This document shows, in pieces, positions 51,832 to 63,485 of a DNA stretch of 64,000 nt. The notes beneath the pieces were generated by a model. That model saw only the letters and a list, made by a program, of their open reading frames with translations. It ran no database searches and was not told the DNA's origin. Positions within the stretch are counted from its first letter, which is position 1. Each line of letters begins with the position of its first letter. Origin of the DNA: Lepraria neglecta (lineage: Eukaryota > Ascomycota > Lecanoromycetes > Lecanorales > Stereocaulaceae); NCBI GenBank assembly GCA_033220425.1, contig CM065653.1, forward strand, positions 620,001-684,000, given 5' to 3'. Both the position numbers and the translations under genes were made by a program.

Positions 51832-54157
51832 TCAACGATAGCCCAAATTACTCAACCGATACAGCTGCGTATCAGCTGTCCAGACCAGACTTCTTCTCCC
51901 CCGTCTTGATTTCCCCCCACTAATCTTGAACCAAGCCAGCTTACCCCATTTGATGAGAAAATCGGGGACCATTCGGAAGACCCCTGTATGTTTCTTGAAC
52001 CACCGTGTGTGCCTCAGGCCTTTCATAGCACGGGCGTAATGTTCCGCTGAACATGTGAGCTGCTTGCACTATGAATAATGATGCTGGGTTTGGAAGCTAC
52101 CTACTGCTAAAATGACTTTGAGTGCAGTACTCATGTACGATGTAGGCCAAGCCAGCTGACATCACAAACATTGAGAGGGCGTTGGCACTTCCCCAGTATA
52201 CGAAAACGCCGTGAGCAATGTAGAAATTATAGGTCTCAAAATCTATAAATCCGCCGCCTTTGGTCCAATCGCTTGCCATGCAGTCGCAGGTTTGGTACGC
52301 CCCTGGTCAGATTAGGGTTTGAAAAGAGGATGAGGATTGCGTATACACACCGAACGTTTGTGCAAAGATAATGTATGTTAACCACCCGGTGTTGATGATC
52401 TCTCCAGGTCTGATGACGAAGTTCCTGATCACGTCTCTGAAGGTTGTTGATGTGCACCATAAGAGGAGGCGTTGTGCTTTCGCTCTTGTGGTCGTCATTT
52501 TCTCTTGATCGCCACCTCGTGAAAGGTGGCGTTCGAGTCGCGTGCCCACTCGAGAAAGCAGGTCGTCGGCCGTATGGGTCGTCTCATGTGTGAGCCACCA
52601 GACCAAGATCTCTATGACCAGCAGACCTAGAGCGATGATCATGTAGACCATGTAGCCGCCACTTCGGCAGCCAAGACCTACTGTAGGTGTGAAATCTAGA
52701 TATTGTCTGTAAGCTGATTGGTCCAAGCTAATTAGTGTTGGAAGCGACACTTACAGGACAAGATGAACGCTCCACCAACAGATCCACACACAATCAAGAG
52801 GGAGCTGGTAACCTGCCATGCCATTCGAGCATCGAACATCTTTAGGCCATTGACATTACGGGAGCCGACAACAATAGCGAGTCTTGCAGCATGCGGGTGC
52901 CGAAGCCAGTCCCGTCCATAATCAGCCATGAACTTGGTCTCGATACCAGCTAAGAGAGGATGGGCGACTAAGCCGAGGATTAGCAGAAACTACAGCGTTA
53001 GGAGTGGCAGCACTCTACCGCCATAATGCCAGTGTGTTCGGCCTTGACCAGCGAAGGTTTGGAAGAAGTCTCCCCCAAACAACGACTCGTCGCTCAGGCA
53101 TTTGGTCCAGGCGAAGTCTTCCTCGGTTGATCGAGTGTCCCTCATGTAGGCAGCCACTATTTCCGGGTCTTTGAGGGCTTGTCGGACATCATCGACAAGG
53201 CTGTTTAGCCTTTCCCGGATAGCATCTGCGGAAACAAGGTTTCGATCCACAGTACTTGCCAGTATCTAGGGACAGTTAGTCTCTGAACCGCGCATGATAC
53301 ATGAGTGAATACTATTACCAGTATGGGCAGCCATCCTACCAAAAGTCCGAGTGCCAGGTTGTGAGCAGTTTCGTTGCCCCCAATATTGCTATAGGCTAGT
53401 TGGATGGATAATGCTAACGCAAATACAAACCAAAGGAAGGATATGAAGACAGGTATCACACCCTTTTTACGACCCTCTCGAAAGTTTTGAGCTAGTTCTG
53501 TGCGGGTCTTGATAATGCTACGACCATCCTCCGATCCATTGAGTGGCAACATGTTGCTGAACAGTGCCAACCGTAGCAGTCGTTCTGCTTCGATGGGTGG
53601 CAGCGACTGCTTGGGTGTATACTGGTTCATGATGCAGAGTATGTACAAAGAGTCCCTCATCATCGAGAAGTCCGAGCCCTCGGGCGGGTACTCGTTGTAT
53701 CTTGTAGCCATGTCAACCATCAGAGCGCATTTCCCTGTGACTTTTATGTTCCAGAGAATGTAAGACAAAGCTGCGATAGGCGAGCCCGACCAGCGACAGA
53801 GGGACAGCATTGTTCGCCAGGCTTGATTGCTTTCGTAGGGAGCTTGGACTAGGAGCCCGAGAATGGGCAGGAGCCATGTGGTGATCGTATTAGCTGCATC
53901 TGTCCAGGGATAATAACTTTTTCTCCAGTCAATTGTCACTGTTCCAATGCTACGGAAGGGGCAGAGAGTGTCTGGCGCTGGACGGGGCCATACTCAACAC
54001 CAGTACCACACAACTGCTTGCACCCCTCAACTGTTATGAGTGTGGCCCCTGCGGAGCTAAGGAGCCCTCGCACAGTGCCATTATAGACGTATTTGGCGTA
54101 TTCGCCAGCGGAATTATTGAGAAATTGAGCGCCGCAAGAAGCGAAATCAGGCCGCAT
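51832..54157 (-). CDS. multi-pass membrane protein of a fungal family of unknown function
   Basis: Seven exons on the minus strand, all joined in phase: 54157-53994, 53916-53319, 53265-53019, 52967-52755, 52695-52351, 52302-52105 and 52046-51832 (659 residues; introns 48-77 bp). Family landmarks in order: FASCGAQFLNN and YNGTVRGLL, EGCKQLCGTG (about 43-52), a first helix TITTWLLPILGLLVQAPYES, WNIKVTGKCALMVDMATRYNE (about 103-123), a stretch FREGRKKGVIPVFISFLWFVFALALSIQLA, ALGLLVGWLPIL, VDRNLVSADAIRERLN (about 258), WHYGVAHPLLAGIE, SSLLIVCGSVGGAFILSYFTPTVGLGCRSGGY (about 355-390), INTGWLTYIIFAQTFGAY and a basic tail with RWFKKHTGVFRMVPDF. About eight or nine helices are likely. The family is large in Pezizomycotina and, as far as I know, uncharacterised. 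All reading frames are intact, in contrast to the decayed gene at 9411-11800, which belongs to another family. Confidence 0.8.
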
Positions 54158-54939
54158 CTTGAGAGACACAAGACAAAAGAAACAGCGACCTCAATGGTGG
54201 GGCGAGGCCGTAGCATATTTGAAACGAAACCGGAGAACAATCTCGATGCATCTCAGATACCTCATTCTTCACTCCTCGCGTCACTGCAGACTACCTTATC
54301 TTGCATAAGCCTTTTGACACGATGCCTATTTGGCGGATTCACTGACTGTTGACTGTCCAATAAATCCGATGTCCAGAGCCAGAACCATCTCGTTCACTAG
54401 AGAAGGCGGTAGATCGTAGTGTGATCGCACGTTCTCGGTCAAGAAAATCATTCGATAGCATGTGTATCTTGCAGGCGGGGTCAAGAAAACGGTTGCCTCG
54501 CATACAGTAGTAGCAACCCAGAAGGGTTCACCTATCAACTGCTACGTAGTACTCTCACCTGGGTCGTACGTGAGTCGGTACAGGTCATCGGCCGAGAACC
54601 AGACGCGGAAAGACTTGCCCCCCGGGACATTACGGGTTAGGGACCGGTTCTGAGGGCCCGGTTAGCTGGTTCCGGGGCATGCTCTAGGGTTGGAGGAAAA
54701 GCACTTGGAGACTTTACAGTATCATGAGAACTCCATCAGCAGGCAGTCAAAAATGTGGAGTCTGCTGGCGACATCACCTGCCATGATGTTACAAAGGTCA
54801 CAAGAGTGGTCCAGCAAAGGATTAAAACATAGCGCACGCGGCTCAATCGAACTGGCGCGTTTCGTCTTCTTGATGATTTTCCCATCTCCACTCTCTTGCA
54901 TCTTCGGAAACAACATCGTCCATCCAATTCTTCCTTATC
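54158..54939. other. gap between divergent genes, with a protein-like remnant
   Basis: Lies between the membrane protein gene and the GH127 gene and must hold both promoters. It also includes the remnant described at 54326-54649. Confidence 0.4.
54326..54649 (-). pseudogene. unrecognised protein-like fragment with an internal stop
   Basis: On the minus strand, after a possible acceptor (CCCTCAG), the frame reads NRSLTRNVPGGKSFRVWFSA and DDLYRLTYDPGESTT, a TAG (54544-54542), then LIGEPFWVATTVCEATVFLT, PPARYTCYRMIFLTENVRSH and YDLPPSLVNEMVLALDIGFI to a stop at 54326. Both halves share the frame and look like one folded domain. The only candidate intron would be 27 bp, too short. I cannot name the family. 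It may be the debris of a gene that once stood here. Confidence 0.4.
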
Positions 54940-57508
54940 ATGTCAATAGAAGCGCATCAACATCATCCGCTGGATGATGTTGATGATGACTTTTCGCCCG
55001 GGAATGGGGAAGAGAAGGTGGCTTGCATGGCGGTTCGCCCCGCAGTGAACCATCAGCCTCAACAGGGATCGGAAAAGAAACGTGCTTTGGGCCTTGAGCC
55101 TCACAAATGCCAAACAAACCAAAATACTCGAACGACAAGGCAGAGATGGCAGCTTTGGGTGCAATGGATTTCGTTGGCCATCATCCTTTACATATTCATT
55201 CCTTGGGAATCTCCATATCTGTCATGGCTGGATGCCAACTCCCCGCTCCTTCATTATGCTCAAGGGTTCTTCAACCCAGCAATGTCGAAGCCTTCTACAG
55301 GACACTCCCCTCTGGATGACCCGAACCCGGGTCCTAACGTTTCATGTAGGTGACTGAAATTTCTTTTCCTTGATCATGACTGAACAGTATAGTGGTACCT
55401 TTCACCTTTCAACCGCTTCCACTTGGCTCAATCAAACCTCTAGGATGGCTAGCTGACCAGCTGAAACTTATGTCTGATGGCCTGGCCGGCCACGAGTATG
55501 ACTTCTATCACATCGTACACGACTCTCCCTGGGTTGGCGGGTATTCGGAATACTCGGTCCTAAACGAAGGGCTACCCTACTGGTTTAATGGACTCGTACC
55601 ACTAGCTTATGGCTTGAATGACACTCGCTTGATTCTTCAAGTCGAAGATGCTTCTGACTACATCATCAATCACCAGCAGAGTGATGGCTGGCTTGGCCCA
55701 GAAACCGAAGTTGCAGACAGAGATCTCTGGGGCCGCTTTCCTCTTTTCCTTGGATTCATTCAGCTCGTTGAGGCGGATCCTAGTCGTGCTGCAAAAGTGA
55801 TCCCTGCGATGCAAACTTTCGTCAACTTGATGCATTCTATGTTGGTCGAGAACGTCGGGCTTACACAAATTTGGGGAAGGGTCAGGTATCCAGACATGCT
55901 CATTTCTTTGCAATGGCTGTACGAGAACTATCCTGAAGGCAACGAAGAAGTTCTCTTAGAGACTATGTATCTGCTTCAGTCTCGCAGCTATGATTGGTCA
56001 GGATACTGGACGGTGGGAAGCTTCATATTTGCCGACCTTGACACCATTCAGCCTCCTGTCGAGGACCCATCGCCCCTTTTTCCATTCACGCATGGCGTAA
56101 ATGCCGCTCAAGGTCTTAAAGCTGGAGCGACGATCTATCGATTTACCGCCAATGAATCTCTGTTACAGAACAATCGCAATGGAGTCAATTGGACGTTCAC
56201 CTATCATGGCGATCCAGCGGGAAGTGTCATTGGGGATGAAAGAGAATCTGGCCTCAATGCAAACAGAGGCTCCGAGCTCTGTACCGCAGTGGAGACGATG
56301 TATTCAATGTCTTACCTTTATCACACTTTGGGTGACAATTATTTTGGTGATCGATGCGAACTCGCTGCTTTTAACGCTCTGCCAGTCAGCATTACGAGTG
56401 ATCACTGGGCTCGTCAATATCTTACGTTGGCAAGCGAGCCGTATTCCGAGCAGCTGGCATCTCCAAATCCTTTCTGGAACGTCGGAGATTGGGGTATTAT
56501 CTATGGCTTGGGTAAGATTTCACTTCCATTTAGCGTTGGTGAAACTGCTGACGAAATGCAGAACCCAACTACCCGTGCTGCACAGTCAACATGCCACAAG
56601 GCGTGCCTAAATTTCTTTCCGCCTCTTTTGTCAGAGTCGGTGAAGATGGTATAGGTCATGCACTACTCGGGCCATCTCAAGCTACTACTACCACACTCTC
56701 AAACACTTCCGTCACCGTTGCTTGCGATACCAACTACCCCTTTAGCTCCATCCTGCGTTACGAGACCACATCATCTGGCCCATTCACCCTCTACCTCCGC
56801 GTCCCTTCCTGGTATGTCCCTACAAATTCGTCCATCAGCATCAACGACAACGGTGCCGAGTGCCCACTTACGCCAGACCCTCAAACCGGCATGACTCCGA
56901 TTTCACTGCCTGCCGGTAATAACACAGTAACATACACTCTCGGCGCCACCATTCAAGTTCTCCCGCGAGCAAATTCGACTGTGTCTGTTTACCATGGCTC
57001 GCTCTTATACGCTCTGGATGTCGGACAAACTATCACTACTTTCGGTGCCAATCTGTACAACTCCTCTTACGCAGATGGTGACCCGGATCCTTACAACACT
57101 AGCACACCCTATTTGCCACCCGAAGTCCACGACTTTGCCTTTACAAATACTACACCCTGGAACATAGCCATCGACCCTTCAACCCTGGTCTTTCACACGA
57201 CAGCTAACAGCACGAACGAGACAGCACTGCCAAATCCCATTTTTGACTACGGCGCTCCACCAACGTATATCACGGGCAAAGGATGCCAGATTGCGTGGCC
57301 ACTGTACAACGGTTTACCCGCACCGTTACCAGCTCTGGCCAATGGGACTTCGAATCAGAATTGTACGGGCAATGTGACTGATGTGGTTCTCAGACCGTAT
57401 GGGAGCTTGAAGATACACATGGCAGAGTTGCTAACGGTCGATCTTTCGCTGAACTTAACTTCAAGGCCATCTTTGCATAGGCATGCGCAGAAATTCATGG
57501 GGGAATAG
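54940..57508 (+). CDS. GH127-type glycosidase (beta-L-arabinofuranosidase-like), membrane-anchored
   Basis: Three exons: 54940-55345, 55393-56511 and 56562-57508 (823 residues). Intron 1 could also be read as AG|GTGACT...ACAG, changing only two residues. The N-terminus is a His/Asp-rich cytosolic part, then a single membrane helix (QLWVQWISLAIILYIFIPW, about 69-87), so it is a type II protein or has an uncleaved anchor. The catalytic (alpha/alpha)6 domain begins FQPLPLGSIKPLGWLADQL (about 140) and includes SEYSVLNEGLPYWFNGLVPLA, SDGWLGP, the HGVNAAQGLK strand, SELC with the metal-binding Glu and Cys (about 429-432) and YPCCTVNMPQG (about 512-522) with the nucleophile-position Cys pair. A beta-rich C-terminal part with many N-x-T sites follows. 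In GH127 enzymes the Glu and three Cys hold zinc and one Cys is the nucleophile; all are present here. Substrate unknown, possibly arabinose-containing plant or wall glycans. Confidence 0.85.
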
Positions 57509-58132
57509 CATTGGACCAAGTATGGTGAGATGACGTGAGTTGTTCCAAGTATTTATGTACAGATTTGTATGAACATGTATCATGCGATTTACGTTGCGGA
57601 AGCAGCTGGAGCCGATGTCATGTATCATGATGTATCTAATGCGACTGAGCTATGCATTTTGATCTTGGCCAACCCCTTTCGAGCTTCAAAGGCATGCTGG
57701 GACTCGGCCGGATAATCTCGTAGAGCCGGAAACCTGATGCGTGTTTGCCAATAGATAAAATTCTATGTAAAAGTACATTCTCGTAGAAGAATCATGAGCC
57801 GAAGACACCGAAGCTTCGAAGAGTAGATGACGCGTACGAGCGAGTCGTTATCTCAGACGAGTCCGAATCCGTGTCGAGTCCATAGGGCTCAATATCTAGC
57901 CCCATTTCACATGTCAACACACCTCCCTTTCCATTCTCCATTTTCATGGACATAAATTAGGCCAATCTGACTCGATTTTCGTGCGCAGGTTTACGTCTAA
58001 CGATCAGCACCTCTGCCATACCATCAGTCACCCTGCTTTACTCAGCGAAACGCACCAAATATCCTCCCCGCATCTCCGCGTACAAGGCGTGAAGATGGAG
58101 AGGAAGTCGAGAAACAGAAGACGTTGCCCGCC
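57509..58132. other. intergenic between the GH127 gene and palH
   Basis: 3' flank of the GH127 gene and promoter of palH. No gene is supported. Long ORFs antisense to the palH start are shadows. Confidence 0.45.
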
Positions 58133-60370
58133 ATGACAGCTGTACACATCTTTCCCTCGCCGACGACATTTACCACGGCGCCGGCTCCAGCGTCGTTGCT
58201 CGCCCGCCAGATATGGGCAGACCCCACCACCACAAGCGGCTCCTTGCCCCATAGCTGCACGCCCTTCAGACTCCCTTCTGGCGGCGAAATCAATATTGGA
58301 CACGGTACTATCATTACTCTCACTCAAGATGCTGGCTTTCAGCCCCTATGCCCTGGTACCTCAGTCCCTGCACCCATCGATCCTCTCCAACCTGGCGTCG
58401 ACCTCTCCGTCCTCGATTCTGAAGAGCCTTTCTACTCCTCGACAAACCCACAGATCTACGCAATCGCCGCAGCCACAATCGTCAGCTACATGCTCCTCAT
58501 CATACTCTTCATCACCCCCAGGACTTTCTTTATAGGTGGGGTAGGGGGAGGAGGCGGCTTTCTCGGTCAAAGAGGCATGATCAGTGGAGCCTACGGGAGT
58601 AATTCTGTCATTGGAATCGGAAGTAGGCCATGGCTACAAAAATTGGCCGCCTTGGCTGTTGCCATTTCCCTGACCGTTGTTACGGCAGACACTTTCACAT
58701 GGGCCCACCGGCAGTACGATGCTGGCTATCAAGATGCGATGGAACTGACGGATAAAGTCGTCAGTGGGCGGGAATTACGCGTTGTGAGGACCATATCGGA
58801 GACTTGTCTTTGGCTTGCGCAAGCTCAGACACTTATACGGCTCTTCCCAAGGCACAAGGAAAAGCTCATGATCAAATGGATCGCGTTTGGTCTTATTATA
58901 CTGGATCTTATATTCAGCATACTCAACCACTTCTTGGTCGAAGGGTCAACGAATCGACCTAAGACATTTGTAAATGCTATTCCGGCCATGAACTACCTTT
59001 TCGCGTTTACGCTGAATCTTTGCTACGGAGGCTTCATTATCTACTATGCTCTGCAAAAGCGACGTTTTGCATTCTATCACCCTCACATGCGCAACATGCC
59101 ACTAGTCGCCCTCCTCTCCCTCACAGCTGTGACTATACCTGTCGTCTTCTTCGTTCTGGACCTTTCGAAACCTAATGTCGCAGGCTGGGGCAGCTATGTG
59201 CGATGGGTTGGAGCTGCCGCCGCGAGCGTGGTGGTTTGGGAGTGGGTTGAAAGGATAGAGGCGTTGGAGCGAGATGAAAAGAAAGACGGTATCTTAGGCC
59301 GCGAGATTTTCGATGGCGACGAAATGCTTGACGCTACCCCTTCCTCGGACGTTAGCTGGCCAAGCTCACGCCGGAAGCCTGATCAGCGCAGAACAAGCGG
59401 TAGCTCCAGCGGCGGCGGGAGCAGTGGCTGGATACAGATGAAGGCACGGGCACGACGGTTTGGGACAGTACGGCAGCCGCAGCGTCAGGCATCCCATCCT
59501 GAACCTGGAACAGGAACCCACGTGGCCCAAAATAAAGGGTCATTGGCAATAGGTGATCAGCACACAAATCAACACCCACATCTTGCGCCTCCTCCTCCAA
59601 CTGCCTCGCCGGTAAGCAGAGCAGACACTACCAGTGCTGGAAGTACCGTCTACATGGTCCGCAATCATCCCATCAGCGAACCCACTCCCCCGATACCAGA
59701 AGAGATCGAAGGAAATATGGGAGGGCATGTTCAACAGCAACAACTGTCTGATGAGATCGTCGAGTCTTCCTCGCCTGAAGTAGAGAACACCGAAAGTCAT
59801 TCTAGGCGGAAGAAGTTGATGGAAGGTCTACAGAGAGTGCCAAATCCTTTCAGACGACAGCGTGAGACACCGCCTCCAGAAGTCGTACGGGCACTCGCCC
59901 GGCGTGGCCAAGACCCTGGTGCCACACGTGGTGAAATTCCGTACCACGCTAGCCTGCTTGAGAGGTTACACTTGAAGAAGACGCCAAAAGCAGTAGAAGT
60001 TGATAGATCTCCCATTGTGGTTCCCGCACCGCCTCGCAGAAGAAGGTCGCCTGAAGACTTCGATGAGTCTGGGAGCGAGGATGATATCGAACTTTCTACG
60101 AACCGAAACCAATCGACTTCCTCTAGCAGTTCAGCTACACTAGATATGGATCGCCCACCCGATGCTGTTCTCAATGCGATTCAGAACTCGCATTCCGTTA
60201 GTCCTTCATCTGATCATGCAAATCCTGGCCTATCTCCTCGCGAGCCCCGTGCTCCACCCTTTCCTCCAGGAGGAGGTTCAGTGGTACCCAGAGGTCCTCA
60301 AAGGGCCACACAGTTGCCTGTTACACCAGCTGAGCATGAAAGCCGGGTGGGGCCCAACCACCCTTCCTAA
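58133..60370 (+). CDS. palH: PalH/Rim21 pH-sensing membrane protein
   Basis: Single exon, 745 residues (start MTAVHIFPSPTTFTTAPAPA). An N-terminal extracellular part with paired cysteines (SCTPFRLPSGG, LCPGTS) is followed by seven membrane helices (about 110-385: IYAIAAATIVSYMLLIILF, LAALAVAISLTVVTADTF, IKWIAFGLIILDLIFSIL, MNYLFAFTLNLCYGGFIIY, MPLVALLSLTAVTIPVVFF, VRWVGAAAASVVVWEWVE). The typical palH block between helices, RELRVVRTISETCLWLAQAQTLIRLFPRHKEK (about 209-240), and GREIFDGDEMLD after the last helix (about 390-401) identify the family. The long Ser/Pro/Arg-rich cytosolic tail is where PalF (arrestin-like) binds. At neutral or alkaline ambient pH PalH signals through PalF, ESCRT and PalB to cleave PacC. 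Length matches Aspergillus PalH (about 760). Confidence 0.92.
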   Translation: MTAVHIFPSPTTFTTAPAPASLLARQIWADPTTTSGSLPHSCTPFRLPSGGEINIGHGTIITLTQDAGFQPLCPGTSVPAPIDPLQPGVDLSVLDSEEPFYSSTNPQIYAIAAATIVSYMLLIILFITPRTFFIGGVGGGGGFLGQRGMISGAYGSNSVIGIGSRPWLQKLAALAVAISLTVVTADTFTWAHRQYDAGYQDAMELTDKVVSGRELRVVRTISETCLWLAQAQTLIRLFPRHKEKLMIKWIAFGLIILDLIFSILNHFLVEGSTNRPKTFVNAIPAMNYLFAFTLNLCYGGFIIYYALQKRRFAFYHPHMRNMPLVALLSLTAVTIPVVFFVLDLSKPNVAGWGSYVRWVGAAAASVVVWEWVERIEALERDEKKDGILGREIFDGDEMLDATPSSDVSWPSSRRKPDQRRTSGSSSGGGSSGWIQMKARARRFGTVRQPQRQASHPEPGTGTHVAQNKGSLAIGDQHTNQHPHLAPPPPTASPVSRADTTSAGSTVYMVRNHPISEPTPPIPEEIEGNMGGHVQQQQLSDEIVESSSPEVENTESHSRRKKLMEGLQRVPNPFRRQRETPPPEVVRALARRGQDPGATRGEIPYHASLLERLHLKKTPKAVEVDRSPIVVPAPPRRRRSPEDFDESGSEDDIELSTNRNQSTSSSSSATLDMDRPPDAVLNAIQNSHSVSPSSDHANPGLSPREPRAPPFPPGGGSVVPRGPQRATQLPVTPAEHESRVGPNHPS

Positions 60371-60876
60371 AGATACAGAGGTCAGGATCATTCAAATAAT
60401 ACCCACCGTGGGAGATAAACATGACGGAAGGGGCTATGTGATGAAAGTTCAAAGGACTTTAACAATGTATATGGCAACGGGGCATCGTGTTTGATTTGAG
60501 CGTGGCGCTGGGGTTATGACGAGAATAATACCCATATATTAAGACTTTCGAAAAGGAGTTCATAGGGATGATGCTTGGGTTTTACAACGTCGACACTTCA
60601 TTGTGAACCATCATAGATGTCTTAATATACAATATAACGTATCTTACGATATTTCGTTGCAATGATGAATTAGTCCTTCTCATAATAGGGTTGTAAGAAT
60701 AGGACATGCCCCTTGTCTTGGCGTTAGGCTGATATCAAAGCTTCGACCAATGTAGTAATGCAGCATCGACTTTCGCCAACGTGAAATGATCGAGCTGTCC
60801 TGGCATAGCGCAAATATCTCACTTCACCCTCCTTGAACCCTGTTCCAGCGCCAGGCTTTGCCTGTACCCTCCCAAA
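60371..60876. other. intergenic between palH and the F-box gene
   Basis: AT-rich 3' flank of palH (60590-60660) and the promoter of the next gene. Nothing else is recognised. Confidence 0.45.
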
Positions 60877-62668
60877 ATGGCAGACCCACGCATGATGGGC
60901 CACATGTTCGACCGCAACGTCCGTCCCAATAAACATGAGACCGGCTCTTCCGCTCTTCCTCTGCCATTGAATCTCATTGGTCTTATCATCTCCTACGTAA
61001 AGTCCCCATCCTTAATGCCTAGCCATCAGACGCTCACACCCTTCCCAGCTCGACAGCTCCGCCGACCTCTCCCGCATGCTACGAACCTGCCGCGTCTTCC
61101 ACTACATGACCCTCCCCCAGCTCTACACCAATGTCTCGCTACGCTCCTACGACCATATACGATACTGTGGCCGCGAAGGACGGGCGCAGGGATGCGGCAT
61201 GGCGAGTCCGTTCTCGATGGGGCTGAATGGATTGGTGTCGAGGAATGTTGCTGGGTATGTACTGAATTTTGAGGTTACGGGGGAGTGGAAGGAGTATGAT
61301 GTGCAGGAACATTCGAGGGTGGGGAGAGTGCCAGACGAGAGTATGATTTTGAATATACTGGTGAGAGTGGCGGTGGAGAAGATGGTTGTGCTGGATAGCT
61401 TCAGGTAAGGAGGTATGAAATCGCAGTGGGGGCTTGAGACGCTGACATACTCTAGCTGGGATCTGAACACCAAAATGCTACCGACTCTATGGCAAGGCCT
61501 CGCGCAGAAGCAGACTCTGACAAATCTCACCATTACATTCCCCTCGAATCGACACCCTCGACCCATCACCATCGCTCCTCCAATACCTAGCCTCCGATCT
61601 CTCAAGATCACAGACATAGACCCTCTCTGCTACGTCGACGATATCTCCGTCCTCCTCGCCGGCTCCAAGAATCTCAAAGACCTAAAACTCCACTGGAATC
61701 CTCGCATGCGCGAAGCCCGCGAACCTAGCGTCCACTCAGCCGCTTACTTCGGGAAAGTAACTACGCCATTGTCGCTGCGAAGCATAGCAATGGTGAACCT
61801 CTACATGCAACACGACCCCTCCTGCAACCAATTCCTCGAACATTCCGCCCTCCAGGAAGCAACATTCCTAAACAGCACGTCAGGCCTCGGCGATGACGGC
61901 GGAACAGTCTTCATGGACCATGGGTGGAGGAAGCCTGACGAAGGAATCCCCACCCAGCTGAAGATGTTGCGTGTGGACAAAGTGTCCCGCCAACAATGCG
62001 AACTCCTCGCGCACATCAACAGCCTCGAGAAACTCTACCTCATAGGCCCACACGTGCAGCCTCGTCGGGGCAGAGACCACTCCAACGGCACCATACCCCT
62101 CCCTCGCTCCCCAGCCTCTAGCACCTCGTCCCCAAGCAGTACAGACAACAACAACGCTATGGCACTAAAAGACGAATACATAGAAACAATAACCAAACAC
62201 CATGGACCTACACTCAAACACCTCCTCCTCCTCCCGCAATGGCGCCTCACAGACGACGACGTAGCGCTCATAATCCGCCAATGCCCCAACCTAGAACAAT
62301 TAGGCATCGGTACCGATTTCTCCAACTTCAAACACTTGCGCTTACTCATGCCTTTCCTTACGAATCTCAGTTCGTTGAGATTATTGAGCGCGCCGGATGA
62401 TGCGACGTTTGTGAACCAGATGCGGGAATTGGATGAACAAGGTGTGCATGAGAAGAAAATTGGTGAGGAGACGGTTAATCAGCAGTGGAGTCGGTTGCGG
62501 TTTATTGAGGTTGGGGCTGAGGATTTAATTTTTGAGATTGGGAAGAGGCAGCCTTATAAAGAGGAAGGGGGAGGGGGGAAGGTAGTTTGGAGGAGGCTGG
62601 TTACGAAGAGGCCGGTTGATGTGGTTGGGGATGTTGATATTTGGAAATTGGACTCGTTGGAGGTTTGA
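60877..62668 (+). CDS. F-box/LRR-like protein
   Basis: Three exons: 60877-60996, 61049-61404 and 61456-62668 (562 residues; introns of 52 and 51 bp). The first intron splits the F-box-like helix set: LPLPLNLIGLIISY (about 27-40) joins LDSSADLSRMLRTCRVFHYM (about 41-60), giving LP..L...I..Y......L..L..C..F. The rest shows irregular leucine-rich units (PIPSLRSLKITDID, SKNLKDLKLHWNP, LKMLRVDKVSRQQCELL, LKHLLLLPQWRLTDDDVALI, PNLEQLGIGTDFSNFKHL, FLTNLSSLRLL), so an LRR-type substrate-binding domain is likely. An acidic and Ser-rich insertion sits near 400. Fungal F-box proteins of this form are probable SCF ubiquitin-ligase adaptors; the target is unknown. The tail is Gly/Lys-rich and variable. 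Confidence 0.72.
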
Positions 62669-63485
62669 GGGGGTGGTGTGTATAATGGGCGGAAAAAGAT
62701 CAGGGGCATTGGGATCTGGAGCTTTGGTGGGCTTGGGATGTACAACATGAAGCTGCTACTGGTTACTGGTGCTACACAGAGCGGGAGGAAAAGGTGAAGG
62801 GCATTGTGATCTGGAAATTGGTTTTACTTACATATGGGACACAGGGATAGGAACACAGGGATAGGAACACAGGGACCGGATTTCTAATTCAGCGTGTATG
62901 CAGGGGTGCATGGCGGAAAGGATTGTCTTGGTTTAGATACCACTGAACGAATAGCATGCAACCAATTCTGCTCCTTACTTCTTAATCTATTCAAACTATA
63001 GATTCATACTCTTTGTTGCATTTGTGGAAGGTTGGCTCCCTCTCAGGTGTTTTTACAACGTTCTGGGCGGATTAATTACCTACTCTCGGGGAGGCTTTTG
63101 CTTTAGGACAACAAGTTTGGCTTTTTTTGGAAGTGGATAATTGGTTGGATGAGGTGTTAGAGCACGCCTGTCTAAACTGGCGTTATCATACATGGGCACG
63201 GCTAGTATCAGATACCTCCTTAATCATGCATGCTGAAATTAGACTCAGCTAGTAACCTTTTTTTGGTTCGCAAACTAAAGCCTTCAATGGGCGTTTACTA
63301 TACCCAAGGCATGTATATTACACATCTCCTCCCTTCATGTCGTTTCATGACTTCGTAAAAGAATGACAGGCACAACCATAATCACTGGCAATAATTCCAG
63401 TAGTTGTGTACTTCAAGAATCCCATCACATCTCCTCGCAAAGCTCATTCGTCAAACTTCAAGCGCGCAAAAAAAGACAAGCCCTT
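62669..63485. other. intergenic between convergent genes, with a short tandem repeat
   Basis: Includes a 14-bp tandem repeat (62839-62875). No gene is supported; ORFs at 63363-63746 are antisense to the sugar transporter. Confidence 0.45.
62839..62875 (+). repeat. 14-bp tandem repeat, 2.6 copies
   Basis: Perfect copies of ACACAGGGATAGGA starting at 62839 and 62853, with a partial third copy. It lies 171 bp after the stop of the F-box gene. Confidence 0.8.
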
